Assembly: GCF_032248695.1 (NCBI RefSeq)
Contig: NZ_JAVHXC010000011.1
Location: forward strand, 1-64,000
DNA: 64,000 bases
Direction of reading: 5' to 3'
DNA from: Dietzia sp032248695
Lineage (GTDB): Bacteria; Actinomycetota; Actinomycetes; Mycobacteriales; Mycobacteriaceae
Part shown: in pieces, positions 41,442 through 50,301 of the stretch
Position numbering within the stretch: the first letter of the stretch is position 1
Layout of the letters: every line of letters starts with the position of its first letter
The notes under the pieces: model-generated
What the model saw: the letters and a program-made list of their open reading frames with translations, nothing else
The model's database searches: none
Told to the model about the DNA's origin: nothing
Made by a program: the position numbers and the translations under genes

Positions 41442-41540
41442 GCATCCCTCCTTCTCCGACTTCGGAGTATGTCACGAGGGCACCCCTGCTGGACGCTGCC
41501 GACCTCTCGTGTCCGCGGTTCGGCCCGGTACCGGTCCGGT

Positions 41541-43118
41541 TCACCGGTTTTCGGGGTCCCCCGCGGCGGCCGGAGCGATCCGCGGCGCGGGGTCGGCGCC
41601 CTTCTCGGGCGGCGGCGCGATGAAGGGGATGACGATGCAGAACGTCGCCCCGCCGCCGGCGGCGTTGTACGCGAAGGCGCGACCCCCGTGCGCCTTGGCG
41701 ATGGTCGAGACGATCGCGAGCCCGAGGCCGGTGCCGCCGCGCCCGTCGCGGAGCTGACCGCGGGCGGTGTGGAAGCGCTCGAAGATGCTCTCCTCCTCGC
41801 CGGCCGGGATGCCGGGGCCGCGGTCGCGGACCCACCACAGGAGGCGACGACGGTAGGACTCGCGCTTGGGGGTGGGCGGCACGGGGCCGTCGGCGAGCCC
41901 GTCGGCGATGGTGGGGACACCGGGCTCGATGACCCGGCACCCGATGTCGATGGTGTCGCCGGGCTCGGTGAAACGGACCGCGTTGGAGCAGAACTGCAAG
42001 AGGGCCTGGGTGATCCGGTGCTGGTCCAGCCTGGCCACGCCCTCGGCGTACGGCAGCACCCGCCAGTTCCGGTCGGCGACCACCTCGATCTTGGCCTCGA
42101 CGTCCAGCACGAGTTCGGCGACGTCGGTCGCGGCGGTGCGGAGGAAGTCGGGGCGGTCGGCGCGGGCGAGCGTGAGCAGGTCCTCGACGATGCGGGTCAT
42201 CCGGGACAGTTCGTCCTGCATGAGCCGGACGGTCTCCGCCCGGCCCTCCGGGTCCTCCGGCATGAGGTCGAGGTTGCCCTGGACCACGGTCAGCGGCGTC
42301 CGTAGCTCGTGCCCGGCGTCGTCGAGGAACTCCCGTTGTGTCCGGTAGGCGTCCTCGACCCGCTCGAGCATGTCGTTGACGGTGTCGGCGAGGGAGACGA
42401 TCTCGTCCGGCCCGTCGGACGGCACGCGCCGGGACAGGTCGGCCGCCGAGATCGTCTCCGCGGCCTCGCGGATCCGCCGCACGGGCACCAGCATCCGGCC
42501 GGCGATCCACCACGCGAGCAACGCGCTCACCACCATGCCGCCGGCGGCGGCCCAGCGCAGGTAGCCCGCCACCCGGCGGGTCTCCTGGTGGGTGGCGCCG
42601 TCGTTGATCGCCACCACGATGTTGGCCAGCCCGGCGGGGCTCTCGACGGTGGCCTTGCGCCACCGCACCGAGCCGTCGATCACGCCGGAGTCCTCCGTCG
42701 GGGACAGCCCGATCCGCTGGACCCGGGAGCGCATGCCCGGGGGGAACAGTCGGTCGTCCTCGGGGCCGTACCGGGACAGGGTGAACTGCGTGCCGGACTC
42801 GTTGGCGGTGCCGACGAGCAGGATCTCCGACGAGGGGTACTGCTGGGCGAGATACGCCCGGATGAGTTGTTCGACGGTGGGGTCCTCCGACTCGAACGAC
42901 GGCAGGATCCCCGCGGACATGAACGTCGAGAAGTCGGCCGCCTCACGGTTGAGGCGCGAATCGGTGACGCGTTCCGTGCTCAGGTCGATCAACTGGATCA
43001 TGAAGACCAACATCGCGGCGAACACCGCCGCGGTGATGAGCGTGATCCCGAGGGTGATGCGCAGGCGCGCCGAATGCCACCAGCGGACCGCGTGCGACTT
43101 GCGGAAGGCGGAGCTCAC
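41541..43118 (-). CDS. sensor histidine kinase
   Basis: A 525-residue membrane kinase. Segment 1 is at about 19-43, an extracytoplasmic sensor of about 140 residues follows, segment 2 is near 187-207, then HAMP (RMLVPVRRIREAAETISAAD). The H-box is EFLDDAGHELRTPLTVV with His270. The ATPase domain has the N-box QFCSNAVRFTE, DRGPGIP and GRGGTGLGLAIV. A Pro/Ala tail ends the protein. The GTG start overlaps the stop of the proline-rich gene (GTGA), so sensor and proline-rich protein are made together. Confidence 0.92.
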   Translation of the reverse strand: MSSAFRKSHAVRWWHSARLRITLGITLITAAVFAAMLVFMIQLIDLSTERVTDSRLNREAADFSTFMSAGILPSFESEDPTVEQLIRAYLAQQYPSSEILLVGTANESGTQFTLSRYGPEDDRLFPPGMRSRVQRIGLSPTEDSGVIDGSVRWRKATVESPAGLANIVVAINDGATHQETRRVAGYLRWAAAGGMVVSALLAWWIAGRMLVPVRRIREAAETISAADLSRRVPSDGPDEIVSLADTVNDMLERVEDAYRTQREFLDDAGHELRTPLTVVQGNLDLMPEDPEGRAETVRLMQDELSRMTRIVEDLLTLARADRPDFLRTAATDVAELVLDVEAKIEVVADRNWRVLPYAEGVARLDQHRITQALLQFCSNAVRFTEPGDTIDIGCRVIEPGVPTIADGLADGPVPPTPKRESYRRRLLWWVRDRGPGIPAGEEESIFERFHTARGQLRDGRGGTGLGLAIVSTIAKAHGGRAFAYNAAGGGATFCIVIPFIAPPPEKGADPAPRIAPAAAGDPENR

Positions 43119-44143
43119 CGCGCCGGCAGGCCGTCGACGCCGGGATCGCCGAGGTCGGTGTCGCCGGCGGGAGCGTCGCCGCCGGCCGCCGGGGCGTCCT
43201 CCGCGGGCGCGCCGGCGATCGGATCGTCGACCGCGGGCGGCTCGGTCACCGGCGGCTCGCCGAGCGTGGGGCCGTCGGCCGGCGGCTCGCCGAGCGTGGG
43301 GCCGTCGACCGGCGGCTCGCCGAGCGTGGGGCCGTCGACCGGAGGAGCGTCCGGGGCCGGCATGGCGACCGGCGGCCCCGCCTGTGGGCCGTCGCCGCCG
43401 ATGGGGTGGGTCGGGCGGACGGGGTCGACCGGGTCCGTGGGGGGCACGCCCACGGGCGGGCCGTGCGGTGCCGGCGGCGGGCCCGTCAGCGGTGGCGTGC
43501 CGGTGAGCGGGGGTCGACCCCCGCCGCCCGGCGCGGTGCCGCCCTCGATCGGTTCGTCCACGACCTCGCCGCCGCCCGGCTGTTCCCTGCCCGGCGGGTC
43601 GACGACCGGCGGCGGGCCGGCGGGCGGCTCCCGGTCGGGGGCGACGTCGCGCGGGTCGGTGTCCGTGGCGCGGCCGGAGTCGTCCTCCGAACCGGTGGAG
43701 CCCAGCGGCCGCTCCTCGTCCAGCAGGTCGCGGATCGTGCCGCGGTCGTCATCGCCCGTGCGGGCCTCGCTCCGGGACCCGGTGGCGGCACCCGGGAGCG
43801 CTGCGGTCTCACCGGTCCGCGGCGGAAGGGGGGCGAGCTCCACCTGCGGCGCCGGGAGGGTGGACAGGACCGCGGGGATGGGGGCCGGGACCGGCAGGGT
43901 GGACAGGCCGTCGATCACGGTGAGGTACGGCCGGATGCCCTCGATGGGCGTCCCGGCGCTGGTCGGGGTGGCCGTCCGGGTGTCCTCGGAGGGACCGGAG
44001 GTCGCCTCGGTCGAGGCGGTGGCGGTGCGTTCCGGCTGGGGCGCAGGAGGCTGCTCGTCGTCCGGACCCATGATGGCGGCGACGAGCGCCAGCCCTGCCG
44101 CCGCGACCGGGAGGGCGGCGAGTCCGACGACGGTGGCTCTCAT
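43115..44143 (-). CDS. proline-rich membrane-anchored/secreted protein, first gene of the kinase operon
   Basis: A 342-residue protein not assigned to a known family. The N-terminal MRATVVGLAALPVAAAGLAL is a signal or anchor. The rest is Pro/Gly/Asp/Glu-rich and probably disordered, with three copies of VDGPTLGEPP-type decapeptides near residues 265-298. It overlaps the kinase start, so it may be the stimulus-binding or wall-contact partner of that kinase. A 7-bp hairpin (44157-44175) lies just before its GGAGG ribosome site. Confidence 0.65.
   Translation of the reverse strand: MRATVVGLAALPVAAAGLALVAAIMGPDDEQPPAPQPERTATASTEATSGPSEDTRTATPTSAGTPIEGIRPYLTVIDGLSTLPVPAPIPAVLSTLPAPQVELAPLPPRTGETAALPGAATGSRSEARTGDDDRGTIRDLLDEERPLGSTGSEDDSGRATDTDPRDVAPDREPPAGPPPVVDPPGREQPGGGEVVDEPIEGGTAPGGGGRPPLTGTPPLTGPPPAPHGPPVGVPPTDPVDPVRPTHPIGGDGPQAGPPVAMPAPDAPPVDGPTLGEPPVDGPTLGEPPADGPTLGEPPVTEPPAVDDPIAGAPAEDAPAAGGDAPAGDTDLGDPGVDGLPAR
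43251..43340 (-). repeat. three 30-base tandem repeats in the proline-rich gene
   Basis: 43251-43280, 43281-43310 and 43311-43340 are nearly identical 30-mers (one base differs in the first copy), coding a decapeptide with GPTLGEPP. In frame and likely to vary in copy number between strains. Confidence 0.85.
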
Positions 44144-44237
44144 GCCCCTCCTCCCGGGGGAGCGCCGTGCTCCCCGTTCAGCCGTTCACTCTGGACACTT
44201 CCCGGCGTCACTGTGAAGGCCGTCGCTCACATAGTAA

Positions 44238-44282
44238 TAGCGGACGGGTCACACCGGGAAAATTTGTGTGACCCGTCCGCTA
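44238..44282. terminator. strong hairpin terminator after pckG
   Basis: Perfect 17-bp stem: TAGCGGACGGGTCACAC (44238-44254) with 44266-44282, 11-base AT-rich loop. It lies 23 bases beyond the pckG stop and upstream of the proline-rich gene promoter. Confidence 0.9.
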
Positions 44283-44305
44283 AAAACCGTGTGTCGGGCT
44301 GGGTG

Positions 44306-46132
44306 TCAGCCCAGGCGTTCCTTGAGGGCGGCGAACTGCTCGTGCACCTCGGCCGGGACCTTGGGGCCGCAGAACTCGAGCCACTCGCTGATGAGCGGCA
44401 GCTCGCGACGCCACTCCTCCGGATCCACGGCCAGGGCCGCCTCGACGTCCTCGATCGCGGTGTCGAGCCCGGTCAGGTCGATGTCGGCGGCGCGGGCGGT
44501 CAGGCCGGCAGCCGTCTCGTCGCCCTCGACGCGTCCCTCGATGCGGTCGATGACCCACTTGAGCACGCGGCTGTTCTCGCCGAAGCCGGGCCACAGGAAG
44601 CGGCCGTCGGCACCCTTGCGGAACCAGTTGACCAGGAAGATCTTGGGCATCTTGTCGCCACCGCGGGCGCCCATGTCGATCCAGTGCTGGAAGTACTCGC
44701 CGACGTTGTAGCCGAGGAACGGCAGCATGGCCATCGGGTCGCGGCGGACCGCACCGACCTGCCCCTCGGCGGCCGCGGTCTGCCCGGAGGACAGGGTCGC
44801 GCCGATGTAGACGCCGTGGTTCCAGGAGTAGGCCTCGCTGACCAGCGGCACGGTGTCGGCGCGGCGACCGCCGAACAGGATGGCGGAGATCGGCACACCC
44901 TCGGGCGAGTTGAACTCCGGCGCCGTGACGGGGCACTGGTCGATCGGCACGCAGTAGCGCGAGTTGGGGTGCGCGGCGTTGCCGGGCTCGCCGTCGCCGG
45001 TCGGGGTCCAGTCGTTGCCCAGCCAGTCGATGAGGTGGTCGGGGGTGCCCTCGAGGCCCTCCCACCACACGTCGCCGTCGTCGGTGAGCGCGACGTTGGT
45101 GTAGATCGCGTTGCCCGGCTCCAGCGTCTTCATGGCGTTGGGGTTGGACGAGTAGTTGGTGCCCGGGGCGACGCCGAAGAAGCCGTACTCGGGGTTGACG
45201 GCGTAGAGGCGACCGTCGGCGCCGAAGCGCATCCAGGCGATGTCGTCACCGACGACCTCGGCGCGCCAGCCGGGGATGGTGGGCTGGATCATCGCGAGGT
45301 TGGTCTTGCCGCACGCGGACGGGAAGGCGGCCGCGATGTAGTGGACCTCGTCGGTGGGGGAGATGAGCTTGAGGATGAGCATGTGCTCGGCCATCCAGCC
45401 CTCGTCGCGGGCCATCGCGGAGGCGATGCGCAGCGCGAAGCACTTCTTGCCCAGCAGGGCGTTGCCGCCGTAGCCGGAACCGAAGGACCAGATCTCGCGG
45501 GTCTCCGGGAAGTGGGTGATGTACTTGTCCTCGTTGCACGGCCAGGGCACGTCCTGCTCGCCCTCGGCGAGCGGGGCGCCCACGGAGTGCAGGCCCTTGA
45601 CGTACGAGCCCTCGGCGCCGATCTTCTCGAGAGCGGCCGCGCCCATACGGGTCATGATCTTCATGGAGACGACCACGTACGCGGAGTCGGTGAGCTCGAT
45701 GCCGAGCTTGGGGTCCTCGGCGTCCAGCGGGCCCATGCAGTAGGGCACCACGTACATGGTGCGCCCGCGCATGCAGCCGCGGTAGAGCTCGGTCATCTGG
45801 GCGCGCATCTCGGCCGGGTCGCGCCAGTTGTTCGTGGGGCCGGCGCCCTCTTCGGTCTCGGAGCAGATGAACGTGCGCGACTCGACGCGGGCGACGTCCT
45901 TGGGGTCGGACTGCGCCAGGAAGGAGTTGGGGTTCTTCTCCTCGTTCAGCTTGACGAAGGTGCCGCCCTCCACCAGTTCGGAGGTGAGTCGATCCCACTC
46001 CGCGTCGGAGCCGTCGGCAAAGACGACCCGGTCCGGCTGGGTGAGCTCGGCGACCTCCGCGATCCACGCGAGCATCTCGGTGTGATCGGTTGGTGCCTGA
46101 CCCTCGAGGCCGGGAATGGTGGTGGTGGTCAT
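44306..46132 (-). CDS. pckG: phosphoenolpyruvate carboxykinase (GTP)
   Basis: Converts oxaloacetate plus GTP to phosphoenolpyruvate, the gate of gluconeogenesis (or the reverse, anaplerotic, in mycobacteria). The protein is 608 residues, normal for the GTP family. The kinase-1 P-loop is FPSACGKT (270-277) with the reactive Cys274. RTMYVVPYCMGPLDAEDPKL, FGSGYGGNALLGKKCFALR and GGRRADTVPLVSEAYSWNHG are family blocks. ATG 46132 has GAGGAG 8 bases upstream. A perfect palindrome TGAGGGATCCCTCA stands about 95 bases in front, a possible operator. The place next to the Rv0209/Rv0210-like genes and trmB matches mycobacterial pckA. Confidence 0.97.
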   Translation of the reverse strand: MTTTTIPGLEGQAPTDHTEMLAWIAEVAELTQPDRVVFADGSDAEWDRLTSELVEGGTFVKLNEEKNPNSFLAQSDPKDVARVESRTFICSETEEGAGPTNNWRDPAEMRAQMTELYRGCMRGRTMYVVPYCMGPLDAEDPKLGIELTDSAYVVVSMKIMTRMGAAALEKIGAEGSYVKGLHSVGAPLAEGEQDVPWPCNEDKYITHFPETREIWSFGSGYGGNALLGKKCFALRIASAMARDEGWMAEHMLILKLISPTDEVHYIAAAFPSACGKTNLAMIQPTIPGWRAEVVGDDIAWMRFGADGRLYAVNPEYGFFGVAPGTNYSSNPNAMKTLEPGNAIYTNVALTDDGDVWWEGLEGTPDHLIDWLGNDWTPTGDGEPGNAAHPNSRYCVPIDQCPVTAPEFNSPEGVPISAILFGGRRADTVPLVSEAYSWNHGVYIGATLSSGQTAAAEGQVGAVRRDPMAMLPFLGYNVGEYFQHWIDMGARGGDKMPKIFLVNWFRKGADGRFLWPGFGENSRVLKWVIDRIEGRVEGDETAAGLTARAADIDLTGLDTAIEDVEAALAVDPEEWRRELPLISEWLEFCGPKVPAEVHEQFAALKERLG

Positions 46133-46225
46133 CACTGCTCCTCGCGCGTGGTGCATGGTCTTGGTCACAGGGTATCGCCAACCGGTGTGAACCGCCGCGT
46201 CAGAGCCCCCGTTGACGCCGATATG

Positions 46226-46239
46226 TGAGGGATCCCTCA
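46226..46239. promoter_or_regulatory. perfect 14-base palindrome upstream of pckG
   Basis: TGAGGGATCCCTCA with no spacer, between pckG and the end of the operon behind it. Lack of a loop favours a protein-binding site over a terminator. Confidence 0.4.
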
Positions 46240-46293
46240 GGTCGGCGGCGCGGTGGGGGTCGGTCGCGGGGGTGTCGGACCGGTGTCGCCGGG

Positions 46294-46707
46294 TCAGATG
46301 TGCCCGTGGTCGATGCGCTCCCACCGGGCGGGCGGGGGCGGCGGGGCACCGGGGTCGTCGTCGGCGGCGTTGGTGAAGCCCCCGAAGGGTACGCCCTCGG
46401 TCGGGTTGGCCAGTCGCCACGAGTCGTAACTGCCGTCGAAGCGGACGGTGGAGACGTGGTCGACGGTGCCGTCGCCGTCGACGTCCGTGTAGACGGTCAG
46501 CCCGCGGTCGTCGCCGAGGGTGACGGCCTCCATGAACCCGTCACCGTCGAGGTCGGCCTCGGGCGAACCGAGGTCGAGCACCTCGTCCCCCACGGGGACG
46601 TGCAGGCCGAGCGAGGACGGTTCGGCCAGCGGCGCGTCCTGGAGCCCGCAGACGTCCGGCGCGGTGTGGTGATCGAACGGGTCCGGCCCGGGAAGTGGAT
46701 CGGTCAT
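46294..46707 (-). CDS. small protein with two Ca-loop-like DxDGDG motifs
   Basis: A 137-residue acidic protein without signal peptide. DLDGDGFMEAVTL and DVDGDGTVDHVSTV are spaced like paired calcium-binding loops of EF-hand/FG-GAP type repeats; YDSWRLANPTEGVPFGG and a Pro run follow. It resembles hypothetical proteins of Corynebacterium/Dietzia; function unknown. The ATG overlaps the stop of the preceding gene (ATGA), making it the third gene of an operon with the two Rv0209/Rv0210-like genes. Confidence 0.68.
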   Translation of the reverse strand: MTDPLPGPDPFDHHTAPDVCGLQDAPLAEPSSLGLHVPVGDEVLDLGSPEADLDGDGFMEAVTLGDDRGLTVYTDVDGDGTVDHVSTVRFDGSYDSWRLANPTEGVPFGGFTNAADDDPGAPPPPPARWERIDHGHI

Positions 46708-48032
46708 GGCGACGTGCTCCCTGCGGTGGTGGGGGTCGGGGTGGACCCGGCCCCGCGGAGCCGGCGGATGCGCCGTTCGAGGTCCGCGACCCGGGGGCCG
46801 GGATCGTGGGCGAACCCGTCGGTGATGGTGGCCTCGGAGGCGAGGATCCGCGATCCGAGGGACTGCTCGGCCTCGGCGCGCAGGGCCGCGAGCCGGTCGC
46901 CCACCGCGGCGACGGAGTGGGTGCGCAGGGCCTGCGTCCGGCGGACGGTGACGGTGATCCACCCCAGCGCGAGGCCGCACAGCAGCGCCAGCGGGATGAC
47001 GACCGCCGCGGCGCCGGGGACCTCGGCGAGCGGCGCGAGCAGCATCCGCCCCACTCCGGTGCCACCGGCGGCGCCGGTGATCATGACGAGGAGCTCCTCC
47101 CCGGCGTTGCGGGGTGGGCGTCCCGGCGCGATGCCACTGGTGGGCGCGGGGATCCGCGGGCCGGCCGGGGCGGTCGCCCCGAGGTGGCGGGCCACGAGCG
47201 CGTCGGCGCGGTGGTCCGCGCGGGCGATGGTGGCGGCCACGGCGGCATCGGCGTCGGCGGCGAGGGCGTGCACCAGGGCGTCGATGCGTCGGCGCGGGGC
47301 GGCGGCCAGCTCCTCGCGGGCCCGGGCGCCGAGATCGCGCACCGAGCGGTGCAGGTCCTGGACCGCCTCCATGCGCAGCGCCTGGGCGTCCTGGCGCAGG
47401 GCCTGGGAGCGGGTGGTGATGGTCTCGGTGCGGCGCGCGAGGAGCCAGTCGACGGTGGCGGTGGTCGCGCCGGGCCCCGTCGGTGTCGTCGGTGCGGCCG
47501 GGGGCGCGGCGGTGGGCGCGGGACGGGCCCCGGTGGGGCGGGGCGCGGCGGGGCGCGGGGCGGCGCCGCGCAGCGCGCCGAGAAGTGCGGCGAGCAGGGC
47601 GGCGGGGCCGCCGGGGTGGCGGTCGTCGACCGCGTGGACCGGGCAGGACACGCCCGCGTCGGCCAGGCGCCGCGTGGTGACGTCCACCGTCGCCGCGAGG
47701 TGTTCGGCCGTGCACGTGTGCGCGCGCCCGGCCAGGGCCACCGCCATCGGCAGGCGGGCGGCCACGCCGCGCGCGACCTCGACGTCGTCGGGGCGGACCG
47801 GGCACACGGCGTCGACGACGAGGACCGCCGCGTCGGGACGGTCCTCGGGTGTGGCGTCCACGAGCACGCGGATCCGGGCGTCGACCCCGGCGCCGGCGGC
47901 CGGACCCGCCGCGGCGGACAGCGCTGTGCCCGCGGCGGCGGACAGCGCCGAGGCGACCGCGGGGGCGGCGGAGTCCCGGGCCCCCAGGACCGCGATCGTC
48001 AGCTCCCGGGGCGGGGCCGGGGCGGCGGTCAC
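46704..48032 (-). CDS. Rv0210-like membrane protein, degenerate GTPase-like N-terminus
   Basis: A 442-residue protein. The N-terminal ~150 residues look like a nucleotide-binding fold that has lost its P-loop (AVLGARDSAAPAVASAL where GKS/T would be). A Pro/Ala/Thr linker and a long helical region (residues ~195-290, Arg/Ala/Glu-rich, probably coiled coil) follow. Two close hydrophobic segments around 315-360 are next, then a second coiled stretch. The plan recalls dynamin-like membrane GTPases without the catalytic site. Overlaps both neighbours by GTGA/ATGA. Function unknown. Confidence 0.6.
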   Translation of the reverse strand: MTAAPAPPRELTIAVLGARDSAAPAVASALSAAAGTALSAAAGPAAGAGVDARIRVLVDATPEDRPDAAVLVVDAVCPVRPDDVEVARGVAARLPMAVALAGRAHTCTAEHLAATVDVTTRRLADAGVSCPVHAVDDRHPGGPAALLAALLGALRGAAPRPAAPRPTGARPAPTAAPPAAPTTPTGPGATTATVDWLLARRTETITTRSQALRQDAQALRMEAVQDLHRSVRDLGARAREELAAAPRRRIDALVHALAADADAAVAATIARADHRADALVARHLGATAPAGPRIPAPTSGIAPGRPPRNAGEELLVMITGAAGGTGVGRMLLAPLAEVPGAAAVVIPLALLCGLALGWITVTVRRTQALRTHSVAAVGDRLAALRAEAEQSLGSRILASEATITDGFAHDPGPRVADLERRIRRLRGAGSTPTPTTAGSTSP

Positions 48033-48712
48033 GACGACACCGATCCGGCGGGCCCGTCCGCCACCGGCGCCCCCGCGGCCAGGGCGCAGAGGGCGGCCTC
48101 GGCGAGGTCGCCCACCCCGTCACGGGCTGCGAGAATCTCCAACTCGGCCTCGAGACGGGCCACCCGGACGGCCGCCAGATCGTGCAGGGCGCGCTCGACG
48201 AACGACACGACGCCGTCGACCGACCGGTGCTCCGGCTCGCGCGCGTCCACCGCCATCAGCCCCCGGGCCCAGCGCGGCGGGTCCTCGTCGTCGTCGACCC
48301 CGGTCGCCACCACGAGCAGCGCGTGCCGGCGCGCGCGACGCACCCACAGCTCCTCGTGGCGGCACGGCGCGGTCCGCAGGCACACGATCTCCACGTCCGG
48401 CGGGGACACGGCGCCCGCCCCGGGCGCGGCGACCACGTCGAGGTCCTCCACCCGGGCCCGCCACCCGCGGCGGGCCCGCAGCGCGGCGGCCAGCGTCCGC
48501 CGACCCGAGCCCAGACCCCCGCGGATGCGGACATCGGCCGGGGCGTCGACGCGCGCCAGGGCGGCCTCGACGGGTCCGACGTCCTCCCCGGCACCCGCCC
48601 CGCCGGAACGCTCCCGCGCCGACGCCACCAGGCGCCGGACCCGCGCGGCGGGATCCGGATCAGGGGCGCACACCGGGGCCCGGGGCACGGTGTCGGGGGT
48701 CTGGGTCGGCAC
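48029..48712 (-). CDS. Rv0209-like hypothetical protein with a P-loop remnant
   Basis: A 227-residue soluble protein with RIRGGLGSGRRTLAAALRA near residue 60, a Walker A-like turn in which the Lys and Ser/Thr are Arg-Arg. LWVRRARRHALLVVATGVDDD may be the following strand and loop. No full GTPase motif set is visible. First gene of the operon 48712-46294 and divergent from trmB across 100 bases. GTG 48712 has CACGAT 6 bases upstream. Assigned to Rv0209 only by gene order. Confidence 0.55.
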   Translation of the reverse strand: MPTQTPDTVPRAPVCAPDPDPAARVRRLVASARERSGGAGAGEDVGPVEAALARVDAPADVRIRGGLGSGRRTLAAALRARRGWRARVEDLDVVAAPGAGAVSPPDVEIVCLRTAPCRHEELWVRRARRHALLVVATGVDDDEDPPRWARGLMAVDAREPEHRSVDGVVSFVERALHDLAAVRVARLEAELEILAARDGVGDLAEAALCALAAGAPVADGPAGSVSS

Positions 48713-48718
48713 GCGCTC

Positions 48719-48724
48719 ATCGTG
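48719..48724 (-). promoter_or_regulatory. candidate -10 CACGAT, leaderless
   Basis: One base from TACGAT; ends 6 bases before the GTG at 48712. Confidence 0.4.
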
Positions 48725-48812
48725 GCCCGACCGCCTGCGCGCGGCAAGACCTTCCCCCGCCGCCCGACGCCCGGATTCGGAACCCGACCATTGATTACGG
48801 GATGATGGCCGG

Positions 48813-49568
48813 GTGAACCAGAGCGAGAACCCCGCCCACGAGGACGGCAGCACCCCGGACGGCGGCACCCCGGACGACAGTGCCCGTCTCTTCCCGCGGG
48901 TCACCGCCTACCGGTTCCGCCGCGGCACCCTGCGCCCCGGTCAGCAGCGCAACTGGGAGGAGTTCTGGCCGACCTACGGCCGTAACGTCTCCGACGACGT
49001 CGTGGACCCCGAGGCCCTGTTCGGCCGCACCGCGCCCCTGATCGTGGAGATTGGCTCCGGCACCGGCACCTCCACCGCCGCGATGGCCGCCGCCGAACCG
49101 GACGTCGACGTGATCGCCGTGGAGGTCTACCAGCCCGGGCTCGCGCAGTTGCTGGGGATGATCCTGCGCGAGGGCCTCGAGAACGTGCGGATGATCCGCG
49201 GCGACGGCGTGGACGTGCTCACCAACATGATCGCCCCGGACAGCCTGACCGGCGTGCGCGTGTTCTTCCCCGACCCCTGGCCGAAGGCCCGCCACCACAA
49301 GCGGCGGCTCCTGCAGTCCGGGACGTTCCAGCTGATCGCCTCGAGGCTGAAGCCGGGGGGCGTGCTCCACGTGGCCACCGACCACGCCGACTACGCCGAG
49401 TGGATCGCCGAGACCGGCGACGCCGAACCCGCCCTCCAGCGGCTGGACCCCGCGACGGACCTGCGCCACGTACCGTTCAGTCTGGACAGACCCGTGACGA
49501 AGTTCGAGGGCAAGGGGCTGCAGGAGGAGCGCGTGATCAACGAGTTCCTCTGGCGTCGGGCGCACTGA
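48813..49568 (+). CDS. trmB: tRNA (guanine-N7-)-methyltransferase
   Basis: Makes m7G46 in tRNA with AdoMet; 251 residues. The N-terminal ~25 residues are a hydrophilic extension. The core has RNWEEFWPTYGRN, LIVEIGSGTGTSTAAMA, VIAVEVYQPGLAQLL, the hallmark VFFPDPWPKARHHKRRLLQ and the C-terminal VTKFEGKGL. The GTG start with GATGAT 6 bases upstream is probably leaderless. It leads the run trmB-NYN-mmpL3, as in M. tuberculosis (Rv0208c-Rv0206c). Confidence 0.95.
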   Translation: MNQSENPAHEDGSTPDGGTPDDSARLFPRVTAYRFRRGTLRPGQQRNWEEFWPTYGRNVSDDVVDPEALFGRTAPLIVEIGSGTGTSTAAMAAAEPDVDVIAVEVYQPGLAQLLGMILREGLENVRMIRGDGVDVLTNMIAPDSLTGVRVFFPDPWPKARHHKRRLLQSGTFQLIASRLKPGGVLHVATDHADYAEWIAETGDAEPALQRLDPATDLRHVPFSLDRPVTKFEGKGLQEERVINEFLWRRAH

Positions 49569-49617
49569 CGCCCCACCACCGGACCCCCGAACGACGAGAA
49601 CCGAGGCGGACGAGGCG

Positions 49618-50292
49618 ATGACCCCAGCAGACGACACGCGTAACCACGACACGGCGGACGTGGCCACGCCCGACGCACCCGGGGTGGTGCTCCTGGTGTG
49701 GGACGCGCCCAACGTCGACATGGGGCTCGGCTCGATCCTCGGCGGGCGCCCGACCGCCGTGTACCGCCCGCGCTTCGACGCCCTGGGCCGCTGGCTGCTC
49801 GGCTACACCGCGGACCTGTCACAGCAGACCCAGGACGCGCTCGAGGCCGAGGCGACCGTCTTCACCAACATCGTCCCCGGCACCTCCGACAACGTCCGGC
49901 CGTGGGTCGAGGCGCTGCGCAACGTCGGCTTCGCCGTCTTCGCCAAGCCCAAGACCAGCGACGACTCCGATGTCGACGACGACATGCTGGAGCACATCGA
50001 CCGGCGCGCCGAATCCGGCCGACTCGCCGGCGTCGTGGTGGCCTCCGCCGACGGCCAGGCCTTCCGTGAGCCACTCGAGGAGCTCGCCGAGGACATCCCG
50101 GTCGCCGTGATCGGGTTCCGCGAGCACGCCACCTGGGCCGTCCAACACGACACCATCACGTTCCTCGACCTCGAGGACATCCCCGGGGTGTTCCGCGAGC
50201 CGCTGCCGCGCGTCAGCCTCGACAACCTGCCCGACGAGGGTGCCTGGCTGCAGCCCCTGCGGCCGCTCACGGCACTGCTCACCTCGCGCTAG
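49618..50292 (+). CDS. NYN-domain (PIN-like) putative RNase, Rv0207c-like
   Basis: A 224-residue protein with a PIN/NYN-type nuclease fold: LLVWDAPNVDMGLGSIL carries the first catalytic Asp, KPKTSDDSDVDDDMLEHIDR the acidic cluster, and VVVASADGQAFREPLEELA the third Asp strand. RNA cleavage is the likely activity; no target is known. Conserved between trmB and mmpL3 in mycolic bacteria. Nine bases separate it from mmpL3. Confidence 0.82.
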   Translation: MTPADDTRNHDTADVATPDAPGVVLLVWDAPNVDMGLGSILGGRPTAVYRPRFDALGRWLLGYTADLSQQTQDALEAEATVFTNIVPGTSDNVRPWVEALRNVGFAVFAKPKTSDDSDVDDDMLEHIDRRAESGRLAGVVVASADGQAFREPLEELAEDIPVAVIGFREHATWAVQHDTITFLDLEDIPGVFREPLPRVSLDNLPDEGAWLQPLRPLTALLTSR

Positions 50293-50301
50293 GAGTCCCG
50301 C

